Assembly: GCF_016653115.1 (NCBI RefSeq)
Contig: NZ_NHRX01000018.1
Coordinates: forward strand, 1 to 64,000
Origin: Rhodocyclus purpureus
Lineage (GTDB): Bacteria > Pseudomonadota > Gammaproteobacteria > Burkholderiales > Rhodocyclaceae
DNA: 64,000 bases
Reading direction: 5' to 3'
The notes below the pieces were generated by a model. The model made no database searches. It saw only the letters and a program-made list of their open reading frames with translations, and was not told the origin of the DNA. Positions 10,798 through 22,005 of this stretch are shown piece after piece. The first letter of the stretch is position 1; every line of letters starts with the position of its first letter. Made by a program: the position numbers and the translations under genes.

Positions 10798-11247
10798 ATG
10801 GGCACCCTCAACGACATCCTGAGACTGGCCGAAACCCGCGGCCGGGATCTCGGCCTCCCCTACGCCGGAGCGCTGACGCCGCGCGAGGCCTTCAGCGTCT
10901 GGCAGCAGGCGCCCGGCGCCCGCCTCGTCGATGTGCGCACGCGCGCCGAGCGCGACTGGGTCGGTCGCATCCCCGGCGCCATCGAGATCGAGTGGCAAGG
11001 CTACCCCGACGGCGAGATCAACCCGCACTTCCTGCAGCAGTTGCGTCACCAGGCCGACGCCGGCGATCTGATCCTCTTCATCTGCCGTAGCGGCGTGCGC
11101 TCGAACCGCGCGGCGCTGCTCGCCACCGAGGCGGGGTTCGGCAACTGTTACAACGTGCTCGAAGGCTTCGAGGGCGAGGTCGATGCCCGTGGCCAGCGCG
11201 GCAAGGTCAGCGGCTGGCGAGTCGCCGGCCTGCCCTGGCTGAGCTGA
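10798..11247 (+). CDS. Rhodanese-like sulfurtransferase domain protein
   Basis: 149 residues from MGTLNDILRLAETRGRDLGL. A single rhodanese domain covers nearly all of it, with DVRTRAERDWVGRIPGAIEIEW and the catalytic-loop cysteine in FICRSGVRSNRAA. Single-domain rhodaneses carry persulfide sulfur, but the acceptor here is unknown. It is cytoplasmic, with no signal peptide. It is divergent from glnA; nadA follows 168 bp downstream and may be co-transcribed. Confidence 0.88.
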   Translation: MGTLNDILRLAETRGRDLGLPYAGALTPREAFSVWQQAPGARLVDVRTRAERDWVGRIPGAIEIEWQGYPDGEINPHFLQQLRHQADAGDLILFICRSGVRSNRAALLATEAGFGNCYNVLEGFEGEVDARGQRGKVSGWRVAGLPWLS

Positions 11248-11415
11248 AGTCTCGGCGGCGGCTGCCACGGACTTGCATTCGCCGCTTCCGTCCCCAAGTA
11301 ACACGGTTCGCTTCCGCCTGAACTGCACGCGCCCTGACTGCGTCTTTCCTCCGCCGTCCTTCCCCCTTTCCGCGCGCGGTGATTGCTCGCCGCCGCGGCC
11401 AACGAATTCAAGATC

Positions 11416-12543
11416 ATGCCGACTGCTTCCGCCACCCCTCTGGCCGCTCAATCCGCCCCTCTCGACTTCGACGAGTTCAACCGTCTCAGCGACGCCGAGT
11501 GTCACGCGCGCATCCGCGCCGCGCGTGCGCGCCTGGGCTCGCGTGCCGCGCTGCTCTGCCACCACTATCAGCGTGCCGACGTCTACCAGTACGCCGACCT
11601 GACCGGTGATTCGCTGAAGCTGTCGCGACTGGCGGCACAGACCGACGCCGAGTACATCGTCTTCTGCGGCGTGCATTTCATGGCCGAGGTCGCCGACATC
11701 ATGTCGCGCTCCGAGCAGATCGCGATCCTGCCCGACCTCGCCGCCGGCTGTTCGATGGCCGACATGGCCAACCTGGCCAAGGTCGAGCGCTGCTGGCGCG
11801 AGCTGGCGAGCGTGATCGACGTCGAGTCCGAAGTGACGCCGGTCACCTACATCAACTCGGCCGCCGACCTCAAGGCCTTCTGCGGCGAACGCGGCGGCAT
11901 CGTGTGCACTTCGTCGAACGCCGGCACGATCGCCAAGTGGGCGTTCGCGCAGCGTCCGAAGGTGCTGTTCTTCCCCGACCAGCACCTCGGTCGCTGGACC
12001 GGGCACCAGCTTGGAATTCCGCTCGACGAAATGCCGGTGTGGGACCCCGACCTCGAACTCGGCGGCCTCACCCCCGAGCAGATCCGCCGCGCCAAGGTGC
12101 TGCTGTGGAAGGGGCACTGCTCGGTGCACCAGATGTTCCAGCCGCAGCACATCGACCGCTGGCGCGAGAAGCACCCCGACGGCATCGTCATCGCGCACCC
12201 GGAGTGCAACTTCGAGGTCTGCCTGCGCGCCGACCACGTCGGCTCGACCGAACACATCGTGAAGACGATCAAGGAAGCACCCGCGGGGACGCGCTGGCTG
12301 GTCGGCACCGAACTCAACCTGGTCAGCCGCCTCGCCGAGGAAGTGAAGGCCGAGGGCAAGATCGTCGAGTTCATGTCGCCGCTGGTGTGCATGTGCTCGA
12401 CCATGCAGCGGATCGACCCGCAGCACCTGGCGTGGACGCTGGAGAACCTCGCCGCCGGGCATGTCGTGAACCACATCCGCGTCGCCGAACGCGACCGTGC
12501 CGGCGCTCGCCTCGCGCTCGACCGCATGCTCGCGGTCTCGTGA
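11416..12543 (+). CDS. nadA: Quinolinate synthase
   Basis: 375 residues from MPTASATPLAAQSAPLDFDE. NadA condenses iminoaspartate with dihydroxyacetone phosphate to give quinolinate for NAD synthesis, using a [4Fe-4S] cluster. Conserved segments include CHHYQ, GDSLKLSRLA, VFCGVHFMAE (first cluster cysteine), CTSSNA, AHPECNFEVC and the C-terminal MCSTMQR. Length fits the longer proteobacterial form. The start at 11416 avoids an 11-codon upstream extension with no conservation signal. Confidence 0.96.
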   Translation: MPTASATPLAAQSAPLDFDEFNRLSDAECHARIRAARARLGSRAALLCHHYQRADVYQYADLTGDSLKLSRLAAQTDAEYIVFCGVHFMAEVADIMSRSEQIAILPDLAAGCSMADMANLAKVERCWRELASVIDVESEVTPVTYINSAADLKAFCGERGGIVCTSSNAGTIAKWAFAQRPKVLFFPDQHLGRWTGHQLGIPLDEMPVWDPDLELGGLTPEQIRRAKVLLWKGHCSVHQMFQPQHIDRWREKHPDGIVIAHPECNFEVCLRADHVGSTEHIVKTIKEAPAGTRWLVGTELNLVSRLAEEVKAEGKIVEFMSPLVCMCSTMQRIDPQHLAWTLENLAAGHVVNHIRVAERDRAGARLALDRMLAVS

Positions 12544-12601
12544 CGCAGCGGGGGTTTGCGGATATCATGAAGTTCGCCAACCCCTCCCGGCAAGGCCGAC
12601 C

Positions 12602-13351
12602 ATGGCGTACGCGCTCACCGTTGCCACCTTCAACATCCACAAGGGTTTCTCGCCGTTCAATGCGCGCCTGACCGTCCATGAACTGCGCGAGCGCCTGCGC
12701 CGGCTCGCTCCCGACATCGTCTTCCTGCAGGAAGTCCAGGGTGCGCATTCCGGGCACGCCGAGCGCCATGCGCACTGGCCGGCGGTGGCGCAGCACGAGT
12801 TCATCGCCGCGGACATGTGGGCAGACGCCGCCTACGGTCGCAACGTGGTCCATCAGCGCGGCCACCACGGCAACGCGATCCTGTCGCGTTTTCCGATCGA
12901 GCACGCGCACAACCAGGATGTGACCCACCTGCGCTTCGAGCGCCGCGGCCTCCTGCACTGCACCTTGCGCCTGCCGGACGGCGAGACGCTGCACTGCGTC
13001 TGCGTGCACCTGTCGCTGTTCGCGCGCTCGCGCCGGCGACAGATGGCGGCGCTGGTCGAGTACCTCGAAGGCGAGATCGCTGCCGACGCACCGCTGATCA
13101 TCGCCGGCGACTTCAACGACTGGAACAACCGCGCGCATTCGCTGCTCGCGCCGAGGCTGGGGCTGACCGAAGTGTTCAGCCGCGACGACGGGCTGCCGGC
13201 GCGGAGTTTCCCGGCGCGACTGCCGATCTTCCGCCTCGACCGCATCTACGTGCGCGGTTTTGCCGTCGAAGTCGCCGACGTCCAGTTCGCCGAACCCGGC
13301 GGTCACCTTTCCGATCACGCCGCCCTGGCCGCCCGTCTGCGGCGCGACTGA
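12602..13351 (+). CDS. Endonuclease/exonuclease/phosphatase family protein
   Basis: 249 residues from MAYALTVATFNIHKGFSPF. The EEP superfamily motifs are in order: NIHKG, FLQEVQG, GNAILSRFP, AGDFNDWN and the C-terminal SDHAAL. These form a metal-dependent phosphodiesterase active site. No signal peptide is evident. It abuts the cardiolipin synthase gene (5 bp gap), and this pairing suggests a lipid-phosphodiester or membrane role, though the substrate cannot be told from sequence. Confidence 0.88.
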   Translation: MAYALTVATFNIHKGFSPFNARLTVHELRERLRRLAPDIVFLQEVQGAHSGHAERHAHWPAVAQHEFIAADMWADAAYGRNVVHQRGHHGNAILSRFPIEHAHNQDVTHLRFERRGLLHCTLRLPDGETLHCVCVHLSLFARSRRRQMAALVEYLEGEIAADAPLIIAGDFNDWNNRAHSLLAPRLGLTEVFSRDDGLPARSFPARLPIFRLDRIYVRGFAVEVADVQFAEPGGHLSDHAALAARLRRD

Positions 13352-13356
13352 CGGCC

Positions 13357-14517
13357 ATGGCGCCCGAATTCGTCGCCGGCAACCGTCTGACGCTGCTGCA
13401 GAGCGGTGGCGAGTACTTCCCGGCCCTGCTCGCGGCGATCGACGCGGCCAGGCACGAGGTGCATCTCGAAACCTACCTCTTCGCCGAGGACACGACCGGA
13501 CGCGCGGTGGCCGCAGCACTGGCGCGCGCAGCCGGGCGCGGCGTGCGCGTCCGCGTGCTGGTCGATGGTTTCGGCGCCGCCAACTTTGCCGCGAGCTTCG
13601 CCCCCGACCTGCTCGCCGCCGGCGTCCAGGCCCTCGTCTACCGCCCGGACATCGCCCTCTTCCCGCCACGCCGTCACCGCCTGCGCCGCATGCATCGCAA
13701 GTTGGCCCTGATCGACGGCAGGGTCGGCTTCGTCGGCGGGATCAACGTCATCGACGACCTGAACACGCCCGAGCAGACGCCACCGCGCTTCGACTACGCG
13801 GTTCGCGTCGAAGGGCCGGTGCTGCTCGCCTTCGAGCGCGCGCTGCGCCGCGTCTGGGAGATCGTCGCCTGGGTGAGCTGGCGCCGGCGCTACCGGTCGT
13901 GGACACCGATGGCAGCGCCTGCCGCCTGCGGCACGCAGACGGCAGCGCTGGTGGTGCGCGACAACCTCCGCCACCGGCGGGCGATCGAGAAGGCCTATCT
14001 GGCCGCCATCGCCGGCGCCAGTGCCGACATCATCATCGCCAGCGCCTACTTCCTGCCGAGCACGCGCTTCCTGCGCGCGCTGCGCGAGGCGGCCGCGCGC
14101 GGCGTCGGCGTCAGTCTGCTGCTGCAGGGGCGCGTCGAGTTCCGCCTCGTGCACTACGCGACGCAGGCGCTCTACGACGACCTGCTCGCCGCCGGCGTGC
14201 GCATCTTCCTCTACGAGAAGAGCTTCCTGCACGCCAAGGTCGCCGTCGTCGATGCCGACTGGGCGACCGTCGGCTCGTCGAACATCGACCCCTACAGCCT
14301 GCTGGCGGCGCGCGAAGCCAACCTCGTCGTACGCGACGCGAACTTCACCGACGAACTGCGCCGGAGCCTGCGCGCGGCCATGGCCGAAGGCGCGCGCGAG
14401 TTGCCACCGGGAGTCTGGCAAAGCCAGTCCTGGCCGCGCCGCTGGCTGCGCCGCGCCGCCTATGCGCTGCTGAGCATCGCCGTCGGCATTTCCGGACTGG
14501 GCCGCCGCCGTTCCTGA
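13357..14517 (+). CDS. clsB: Cardiolipin synthase B-like phospholipase D protein
   Basis: 386 residues from MAPEFVAGNRLTLLQSGGEY. Two phospholipase-D HKD motifs are visible: HRKLALIDGRVGFVGGIN (about residues 112-130) and HAKVAVVDADWATVGSSNID (about 292-311). ClsB-type enzymes make cardiolipin by phosphatidyl transfer and lack the two N-terminal transmembrane helices of ClsA, as here. A basic amphipathic C-terminus could attach it to the membrane. It probably forms an operon with the upstream EEP-family gene. The symbol is by family resemblance. Confidence 0.88.
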   Translation: MAPEFVAGNRLTLLQSGGEYFPALLAAIDAARHEVHLETYLFAEDTTGRAVAAALARAAGRGVRVRVLVDGFGAANFAASFAPDLLAAGVQALVYRPDIALFPPRRHRLRRMHRKLALIDGRVGFVGGINVIDDLNTPEQTPPRFDYAVRVEGPVLLAFERALRRVWEIVAWVSWRRRYRSWTPMAAPAACGTQTAALVVRDNLRHRRAIEKAYLAAIAGASADIIIASAYFLPSTRFLRALREAAARGVGVSLLLQGRVEFRLVHYATQALYDDLLAAGVRIFLYEKSFLHAKVAVVDADWATVGSSNIDPYSLLAAREANLVVRDANFTDELRRSLRAAMAEGARELPPGVWQSQSWPRRWLRRAAYALLSIAVGISGLGRRRS

Positions 14518-14618
14518 GACGTTCGCGCGCCGCGACGATCAACCTGAAAAAAGCAGTTGGCCACGAAATGCACGAAATCGTTCATGGAGTTCGACGCGGA
14601 GTGGAAACGACCCGATGG

Positions 14619-16802
14619 ATTAACGTGAAACGTGGAACAATTTCGTGAAACATCGGCCGACCTGATCTGAGGAAGCAGTCGTGATCAGTGCCCCGTCATC
14701 GCGAGCCCGAAGGGCGTGGCGATTCAGACAACGCGTCATCGCGAGCCCGTAGGGCGTGGCGATCCAGTGCGTAGGGCCTATATCGGGTTGCCCGTGGATG
14801 GCTGGCAAGGGCGACGAGATAGCGGAACGAACTGGATTGCCACGGCGCTACGCGCCTCGCAATGACGGGATAGCGGCGCGTCATCCGAGCCGGTAAAGCG
14901 TGGCGATCCAGACGGCGCGTCGTCGCGAGCCCGAAGGGCGTGGCGATCCAGTGCCAGGGCTGGTATCGCGTCGCCCGTGGATAGCTGCCAAGGGCGAGGA
15001 GACAGAAGAACGAACTGGATTGCCACGGCGCTACGCGCCTCGCAATGACGGGATAGCGGCGCGTCATCCGAGCCGGTAAAGCGTGGCGATCCAGACGGCG
15101 CGTCGTCGCGAGCCCGAAGGGCGTGGCGATCCAGTGCCAGGGCTGGTATCGCGTCGCCCGTGGATAGCTGCCAAGGGCGAGGAGACAGAAGAACGAACTG
15201 GATTGCCACGGCGCTACGCGCCTCGCAATGACGGGATAGCGGCGCGTCATCCGAGCCCGCAGCGCGTGGCAATCCAGATAGCGCGTCATCGCGAGCCCGA
15301 AGGGCGTGGCGATCCAGTGCGTAGGGCCTATATCGGGTTGCCCGTGGATGGCTGGCAAGGGCGACGAGACAGCGGAACGAACTGGATTGCCACGGCGCTA
15401 CGCGCCTCGCAATGACGTGATAGCGGCGCGTCATCCGAGCCGGCAAAGCGTGGCGATCCAGACAACGCGTCATCGCGAGCCCGAAGGGCGTGGCGATCCA
15501 GTGCCAGGGCTGGTATCGCGTCGCCCGTGGATAACTGCCAAGGACGAGGAGACAGAAAAACGAACTGGATTGCCACGGCGCTACGCGCCTCGCAATGACG
15601 TGATAGCGGCGCGTCATCCAAGCCGGCAAAGCGTGGCGATCCAGACGGCGCGTCATCGCGAGCCCGAAGGGCGTGGCGATCCAGTGCCAGGGCTGGTATC
15701 GGGTCGCCCGTGGATAGCTGCCAAGGGCGAGGAGACAGAAGAACGAACTGGATTGCCACGGCGCTACGCGCCTCGCAATGACGGGATAGCGGCGCGTCAT
15801 CCGAGCCGGCAAAGCGTGGCGATCCAGACGACGCGTCATCGCGAGCCCGAAGGGCGTGGCGATCCAGTGCGTAGGGCCTATATCGGGTTGCCCGTGGATG
15901 GCTGCCAAGGGCGACGAGACAGAAGAACGAACTGGACTGCCACGGCGCTACGCGCCTCGCAATGACGGGATAGCGGCGCGTCATCCGAGCCCGCAGCGCG
16001 TGGCAATCCAGACGACGCGTCATCGCGAGCCCGTAGGGCGTGGCGATCCAGTGCGTAGGGCCTATATCGGGTTGCCCGTGGATGGCTGGCAAGGGCGACG
16101 AGACAGTGGAACGAACTGGATTGCTACGGCGCTACGCGCCTCGCAATGACGGGATAGCGGCGCGTCATCCGAGTCGGCAAAGCGTGGCGATCCAGACGGC
16201 GCGTCATCGCGAGCCCGAAGGGCGTGGCGATCCAGTGCCAGGGCTGGTATCGGGTCGCCCGTGGATAGCTGCCAAGGGCGAGGAGACAGAAAAACGAACT
16301 GGATTGCCACGGCGCTACGCGCCTCGCAATGACGGGATAGCGGCCAGTCATCCGAGCCGGCAAAGCGTGGCGATCCAGACGGCGCGTCATCGCGAGCCCG
16401 AAGGGCGTGGCGATCCAGTGCGTAGGGCCTATATCGGGTTGCCCGTGGATGGCTGGCAAGGGCGACGAGACAGAGGAACGAACTGGATTGCCACGGCGCT
16501 ACGCGCCTCGCAATGACGGGATAGCGGCGCGTCATCCGAGCCCGCAGCGCGTGGCAATCCAGATAGCGCGTCATCGCGAGCCCGTAGGGCGTGGCGATCC
16601 AGTGCGTAGGCCCTATATCGGGTTGCCCGTGGATGGCTGGCAAGGGTGAGGGGACGGAGGAACGAACTGGATTGCCACGGCGCTGAGCGCCTCGCAATGA
16701 CGGGATGGCGACGCGTCATCGTGAGCCCGCAATGACGGTAGTGAATGGGCGCGTTTCATGCTCCGGGGCGGCGCAACTCGCCATGACAGTTCTCAGGGCG
16801 GG

Positions 16803-16806
<4 letters not shown>
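14619..16806. repeat. Composite repeat element E1 (11 core copies, 183-184 bp)
   Basis: A tandem array fills the space between clsB and recQ. The anchor GAACTGGATTGCCACGG recurs with GGAT starting at about 14834, 15017, 15200, 15384, 15567, 15750, 15934, 16118, 16301, 16485 and 16669, a period of 183-184 bp. Each unit holds three related palindromic half-motifs (GTCATTGCGAGGCGCGTAGC-like, GTCATCCGAGCCGGC-like and GTCATCGCGAGCCCGAAGG-like). The left end carries cap B (TTAACGTGAAAC at 14622) and the right end cap A (GCGTTTCATGCTCC at 16751 to GGGTTA at 16800), which overlaps the recQ stop codon. Long ORFs across the array on both strands are by-products of a period near a multiple of three. 14518-14618 also contains half of a second repeat family (see the entry at 43690). 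Confidence 0.9.
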
Positions 16807-18653
<1,847 letters not shown>

Positions 18654-18699
18654 GCGGATGCTCGATACGGAATGGGTTGGGCCTGTACGCCGGCTGCGC

Positions 18700-18957
18700 T
18701 CAGCGCAGCGAGGAGCGCGACGAGTGCGCGGAGTGCGAGGACGACGCCGACTCGCGACGGAACTCGCCGTCGAAAATACGCCCCGACGCCGGGCCGTTGT
18801 CAGCTGCGCCGCGCAGCGGACCGCTCGCCGCGCGCGCCGCGGCACGCTGCTCGAAGGCGCGGCGCAGTGCGGCCAGCAACAGCGGCAGCAGCTTCATGCC
18901 CAGGCGCAGCAGTTGCGAGACCAGGAACTGGCGCAGGCGGAGGGTGAGGAAGGACAT
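18700..18957 (-). CDS. Small unknown protein behind a manganese riboswitch
   Basis: 85 residues from [21 protein letters not shown] do not recognise a family. Residues 1-32 are hydrophobic and basic (leucine-rich with regularly spaced arginines), which could form an amphipathic or membrane-associated helix. Residues 33-85 are alanine-, arginine- and serine-rich and probably disordered. A good ribosome site (AAGGAG, 6 bases before the ATG) supports translation. It is the first ORF after the yybP-ykoY riboswitch and its terminator, so it is the direct regulatory client. Coding status rests on this position and the ribosome site. Confidence 0.6.
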   Translation of the reverse strand: MSFLTLRLRQFLVSQLLRLGMKLLPLLLAALRRAFEQRAAARAASGPLRGAADNGPASGRIFDGEFRRESASSSHSAHSSRSSLR

Positions 18958-19016
18958 TGCGACTCCTTGGTGAGTGTCGTGAATCGGTACGGCCCTTCGC
19001 CGGCGCCGGTCGTCAA

Positions 19017-19153
19017 CGAAAAAAGACCTTTGCCGGGGCGGCAAAGGTCTCGCTTGCGAACGCCGGCATGCTGCCGCGCCGTTCGCCCGCAACACCGGGG
19101 AAGCAGGCTTCCCGTATTGACGATGTTGCGATTCAGCTACTCCCCTTTGTGGG
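19017..19153 (-). promoter_or_regulatory. yybP-ykoY manganese riboswitch with intrinsic terminator
   Basis: On the minus strand the aptamer begins CAAAGGGGAGTAGC (19153-19140) and ends GCGAGACCTTTGCC (about 19052-19039), the two most conserved blocks of the yybP-ykoY class, with ATCGTCAATAC and CCCGGTGTTGCG between them as in known members. The 3' aptamer strand GACCTTTGCC can instead pair with GGCAAAGGTC to form a terminator hairpin followed by six T (19019-19024). This is a visible ON-switch: Mn2+ binding to the aptamer would prevent termination. The family normally controls Mn exporters (MntP, TerC, UPF0016). Confidence 0.93.
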
Positions 19154-19165
19154 ACGCGTTGCGCG

Positions 19166-19194
19166 AATCTACCGGAAGCGGCGGCGCGGGTCAA
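19166..19194 (-). promoter_or_regulatory. Sigma70 promoter of the riboswitch transcript
   Basis: Minus-strand -35 TTGACC (19194-19189) and -10 TAGATT (19171-19166) with a 17-bp spacer. Initiation would fall near 19159, a few bases before the aptamer starts, as expected for a riboswitch leader. Confidence 0.75.
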
Positions 19195-19350
19195 TCACTG
19201 CGGGAAATCACCGCGGAAAAGCCGTGGGAACGGCCTGGATGGCGGATGCATGATGTCCGGCTGTTTGCCGGCATATGAATATGCAATCCTCTCTTACTAA
19301 TGACATACCCGAAGTGGTAATCTCCATGCTACGCATGCAAGGGCTCGGGA

Positions 19351-21951
19351 ATGCTTAAGGCGACACAGGCTTTTGGGAAGCTCAGGTTTGACGATCGGGG
19401 GAGGATCACGGAGTGGCATTCCCTGGTCGACCATATGACCGATGTAGCAGCGTGCTTCGCCAGCTTGGCTGGCTGTCGCGCCATTCGGCGTGCGATGGAA
19501 AGAAGCGCGAGACGGGAGCTCGACAAGCAAGATATTGCGCGCTTGTCCGTTCTCGCCTTCCTGCATGATGTCGGCAAAGCCAACAGCGGTTTCCAGGCCA
19601 AGCGCTGGCAAGGGAAAGTAGCGGACGACTGGCCGGTGAACAAGGCAGGACATGGAATCGAGGCGTTCGCTCTGTTTGAAGTGCAGGCAAGCGCCGATGC
19701 CATTCAGCCGCTCGTCGAGCAAATTTGTTCTTGGGGTGACGCCTGCGACTCATTGTTGATCGCCAGCATCAGCCATCATGGACGACCCTTGAAGGCTTCT
19801 CCGCAGGGCAGTTCGGCAATATGGCAGTCTCGAACTGGCAAGTACGACCCGGCTGCCGTATTGAAGGAGATTGCCGAGTCTGCCCTCACCAACTATCCCA
19901 AGGCATTCGAGTCGGGTGGTCGTGAGTTGCCAAGTTCGCAGCCCTTCGGTCATCTTTTCGCTGGACTGGTTCAACTCGCCGACTGGTTGGGCTCGGATGA
20001 CCGATTTTTCGAATATTCGAAGCCGGGGGAGAACAGAGCCGCAACAGCGCCGCTGCTGGCTGCCAAGGCGATCACCGCGCTTGGGCTGGATACTGAAGAT
20101 TGGCGAGACAAGCTGATCGCCATGGCGCCCACATTTGCCGATGTGTTCGGTGGATACGATCCGAGGCCGATCCAGGCTGCCATGGACGATGATGACTTGG
20201 GGCCTTTGCTCATTCTGGAGTCGGAAACCGGCAGCGGGAAAACCGAGGCCGCGCTTTGGCGCTACCTGCATCTGTTCCGGGCAGGATTGGTCGATAGCCT
20301 CTACTTCGCCTTGCCGACGCGGGTAGCGGCCACGCAGATCTATCGACGGGTGCAAGACACCTTGAAACAGTTGTGGCCCGACAACCCGCCCCTCGCCCTG
20401 CGTGCGCTACCCGGCTATGCTGCTGCGGATGGTGAAGAAGCCAAGGCCTTGCCCGATTTCAAGGTGCAGTGGAGCGACAACCCGGATGAGCAGAAGGCGC
20501 ATCAACGCTGGGCTGCCGAGAACTCCAAACGCTTCCTGGCAGCACCCGTAGCCGTTGGCACAGTCGATCAAGCGCTGCTGGGCGCGTTGCAGGTTCGCCA
20601 TGCACACCTGCGTCATGCCACGCTGGCCCGCAGTCTGTTGGTGGTGGACGAGGTGCACGCTTCCGACGCCTACATGACCGTCTTGCTCGAACGCTTACTC
20701 ACAGCGCATCTCAACTGTGGTGGCCATGCCTTACTGCTATCGGCCACTCTCGGGTCGGTCGCGCGCGATCGTTACCTGTCCTTGACACCGAAAAGTCGCT
20801 CATCTTTGTCTGAGGCCATGCCTTTCCACGTTGCCTGCCAAGTGCCCTATCCGTCACTTGCGGATAGCCGGGGCATTCGCGCGATGGAGAGGACAGGCCT
20901 GTCAAAGTCTGTACGTTGGAGCGCCGAAGACATCATCGATGATCCCGAAAGCGTCGCTCGTCTTGCGATCGATGCGGCGGCGCACGGCGCAAAGGTGCTG
21001 ATCGTGCGTAATACGGTACCTGCGGCCGTCGCCACCCTTTCGGCCCTGGAAACGCTGGTGCCGGATTGTTCATGGCTGTTCAACATCGACGGCGTCGCAA
21101 CCCTGCATCACAGTCGCTTCAGCCGTCAGGATCGTCCCGAACTGGATGCTGCCATAGAAAAACGACTTGGCAAAGGCAGGGCAGGGGGGCCCTTGATTGT
21201 CGTCGGCACTCAGACATTGGAGCAAAGTCTGGACATCGACGCCGATTTCCTAATCACCGATCTGTGCCCGATGGACGTGCTGCTACAACGCATCGGCCGC
21301 CTCCATCGCCATGCGAACAAACGTCCGGAGTCGTACGGCAATGCCAGAGCGATCGTACTGACTCCGAGCGGAGATGACCTGACGCCTCTGTTGGCGCAGC
21401 CACGCAACGGCTTGGGACGTTTTCGGAACGGCGGCGGGGTCTATGACAACCTGTGTATTGTCGAAGCCACGCGCAGATTGCTCCTCGAAAAACCCGAAGT
21501 CGTCATCCCGGAAGACAACCGCTATCTGGTGGAGGCAGCAATGCATCCAAGCAAGCTCGACGCATTGCAGGAAGAACTCGGGGACGCGTGGAAGGAACTG
21601 GCTGTGAAGTTGGAAGGCGATATCGGAGCTGAAAAGACGCTCGGGCGTCTCCATGCCTTGGATGTGGAGCAGGTATTCGGCAAGGAGGGATTCCCCGAGG
21701 GTGAGAAACTGGCAACCCGCCTGGGAGCACAAGACTGGTTGGTGAAGTTTCCTGATGATCTATACGGTCCCTTCGGCCTTCCACTCAAGGAATTGCCAAT
21801 TCGCCATCACCTCTTGCCGAAGGACTTACCCCTTGATGCTAGCCCTTTTTGCATCACGCAAAACGACGGATGCACCACGTTCCATCTCGGTGAAGGCGTG
21901 TTTCGCTACAGCCGCCTTGGCCTCGAACGTATTACCAATCAAATTGATTAG
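19351..21951 (+). CDS. cas3: CRISPR-associated helicase/nuclease Cas3 (type I-E)
   Basis: 866 residues. Cas3 is recruited to Cascade-bound target DNA, which it nicks and degrades. An N-terminal HD nuclease domain (about 15-240) has H23 in EWHSLVDHMTD and the H72-D73 pair in LHDVGKAN. The SF2 helicase follows with Walker A ETGSGKTEA (about residue 291), Walker B VVDEVHA, motif III LLLSATLGS and motif VI QRIGRLHRH. Length and domain order are normal and all key residues are present. First gene of the cas operon; promoter not firmly identified. 14-bp palindrome GCATATGAATATGC at 19271-19284 lies upstream. Confidence 0.97.
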   Translation: MLKATQAFGKLRFDDRGRITEWHSLVDHMTDVAACFASLAGCRAIRRAMERSARRELDKQDIARLSVLAFLHDVGKANSGFQAKRWQGKVADDWPVNKAGHGIEAFALFEVQASADAIQPLVEQICSWGDACDSLLIASISHHGRPLKASPQGSSAIWQSRTGKYDPAAVLKEIAESALTNYPKAFESGGRELPSSQPFGHLFAGLVQLADWLGSDDRFFEYSKPGENRAATAPLLAAKAITALGLDTEDWRDKLIAMAPTFADVFGGYDPRPIQAAMDDDDLGPLLILESETGSGKTEAALWRYLHLFRAGLVDSLYFALPTRVAATQIYRRVQDTLKQLWPDNPPLALRALPGYAAADGEEAKALPDFKVQWSDNPDEQKAHQRWAAENSKRFLAAPVAVGTVDQALLGALQVRHAHLRHATLARSLLVVDEVHASDAYMTVLLERLLTAHLNCGGHALLLSATLGSVARDRYLSLTPKSRSSLSEAMPFHVACQVPYPSLADSRGIRAMERTGLSKSVRWSAEDIIDDPESVARLAIDAAAHGAKVLIVRNTVPAAVATLSALETLVPDCSWLFNIDGVATLHHSRFSRQDRPELDAAIEKRLGKGRAGGPLIVVGTQTLEQSLDIDADFLITDLCPMDVLLQRIGRLHRHANKRPESYGNARAIVLTPSGDDLTPLLAQPRNGLGRFRNGGGVYDNLCIVEATRRLLLEKPEVVIPEDNRYLVEAAMHPSKLDALQEELGDAWKELAVKLEGDIGAEKTLGRLHALDVEQVFGKEGFPEGEKLATRLGAQDWLVKFPDDLYGPFGLPLKELPIRHHLLPKDLPLDASPFCITQNDGCTTFHLGEGVFRYSRLGLERITNQID

Positions 21952-22005
21952 CATTATTGAGTGGCTCGCCTGGCAAGCTACCAGGCTCGTTCCCGGAGAT
22001 TCGCC

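Noticed and set aside
10756-12474. Long minus-strand open frame (572 codons) opposite the rhodanese gene and nadA
   Set aside because: GC-rich antisense shadow; nadA and rhodanese motifs on the plus strand are unambiguous.
14778-16697. Open frames of 200-376 codons on both strands across repeat element E1
   Set aside because: They arise because the 183-bp unit is a multiple of three; they lack start signals and mirror each other on opposite strands.
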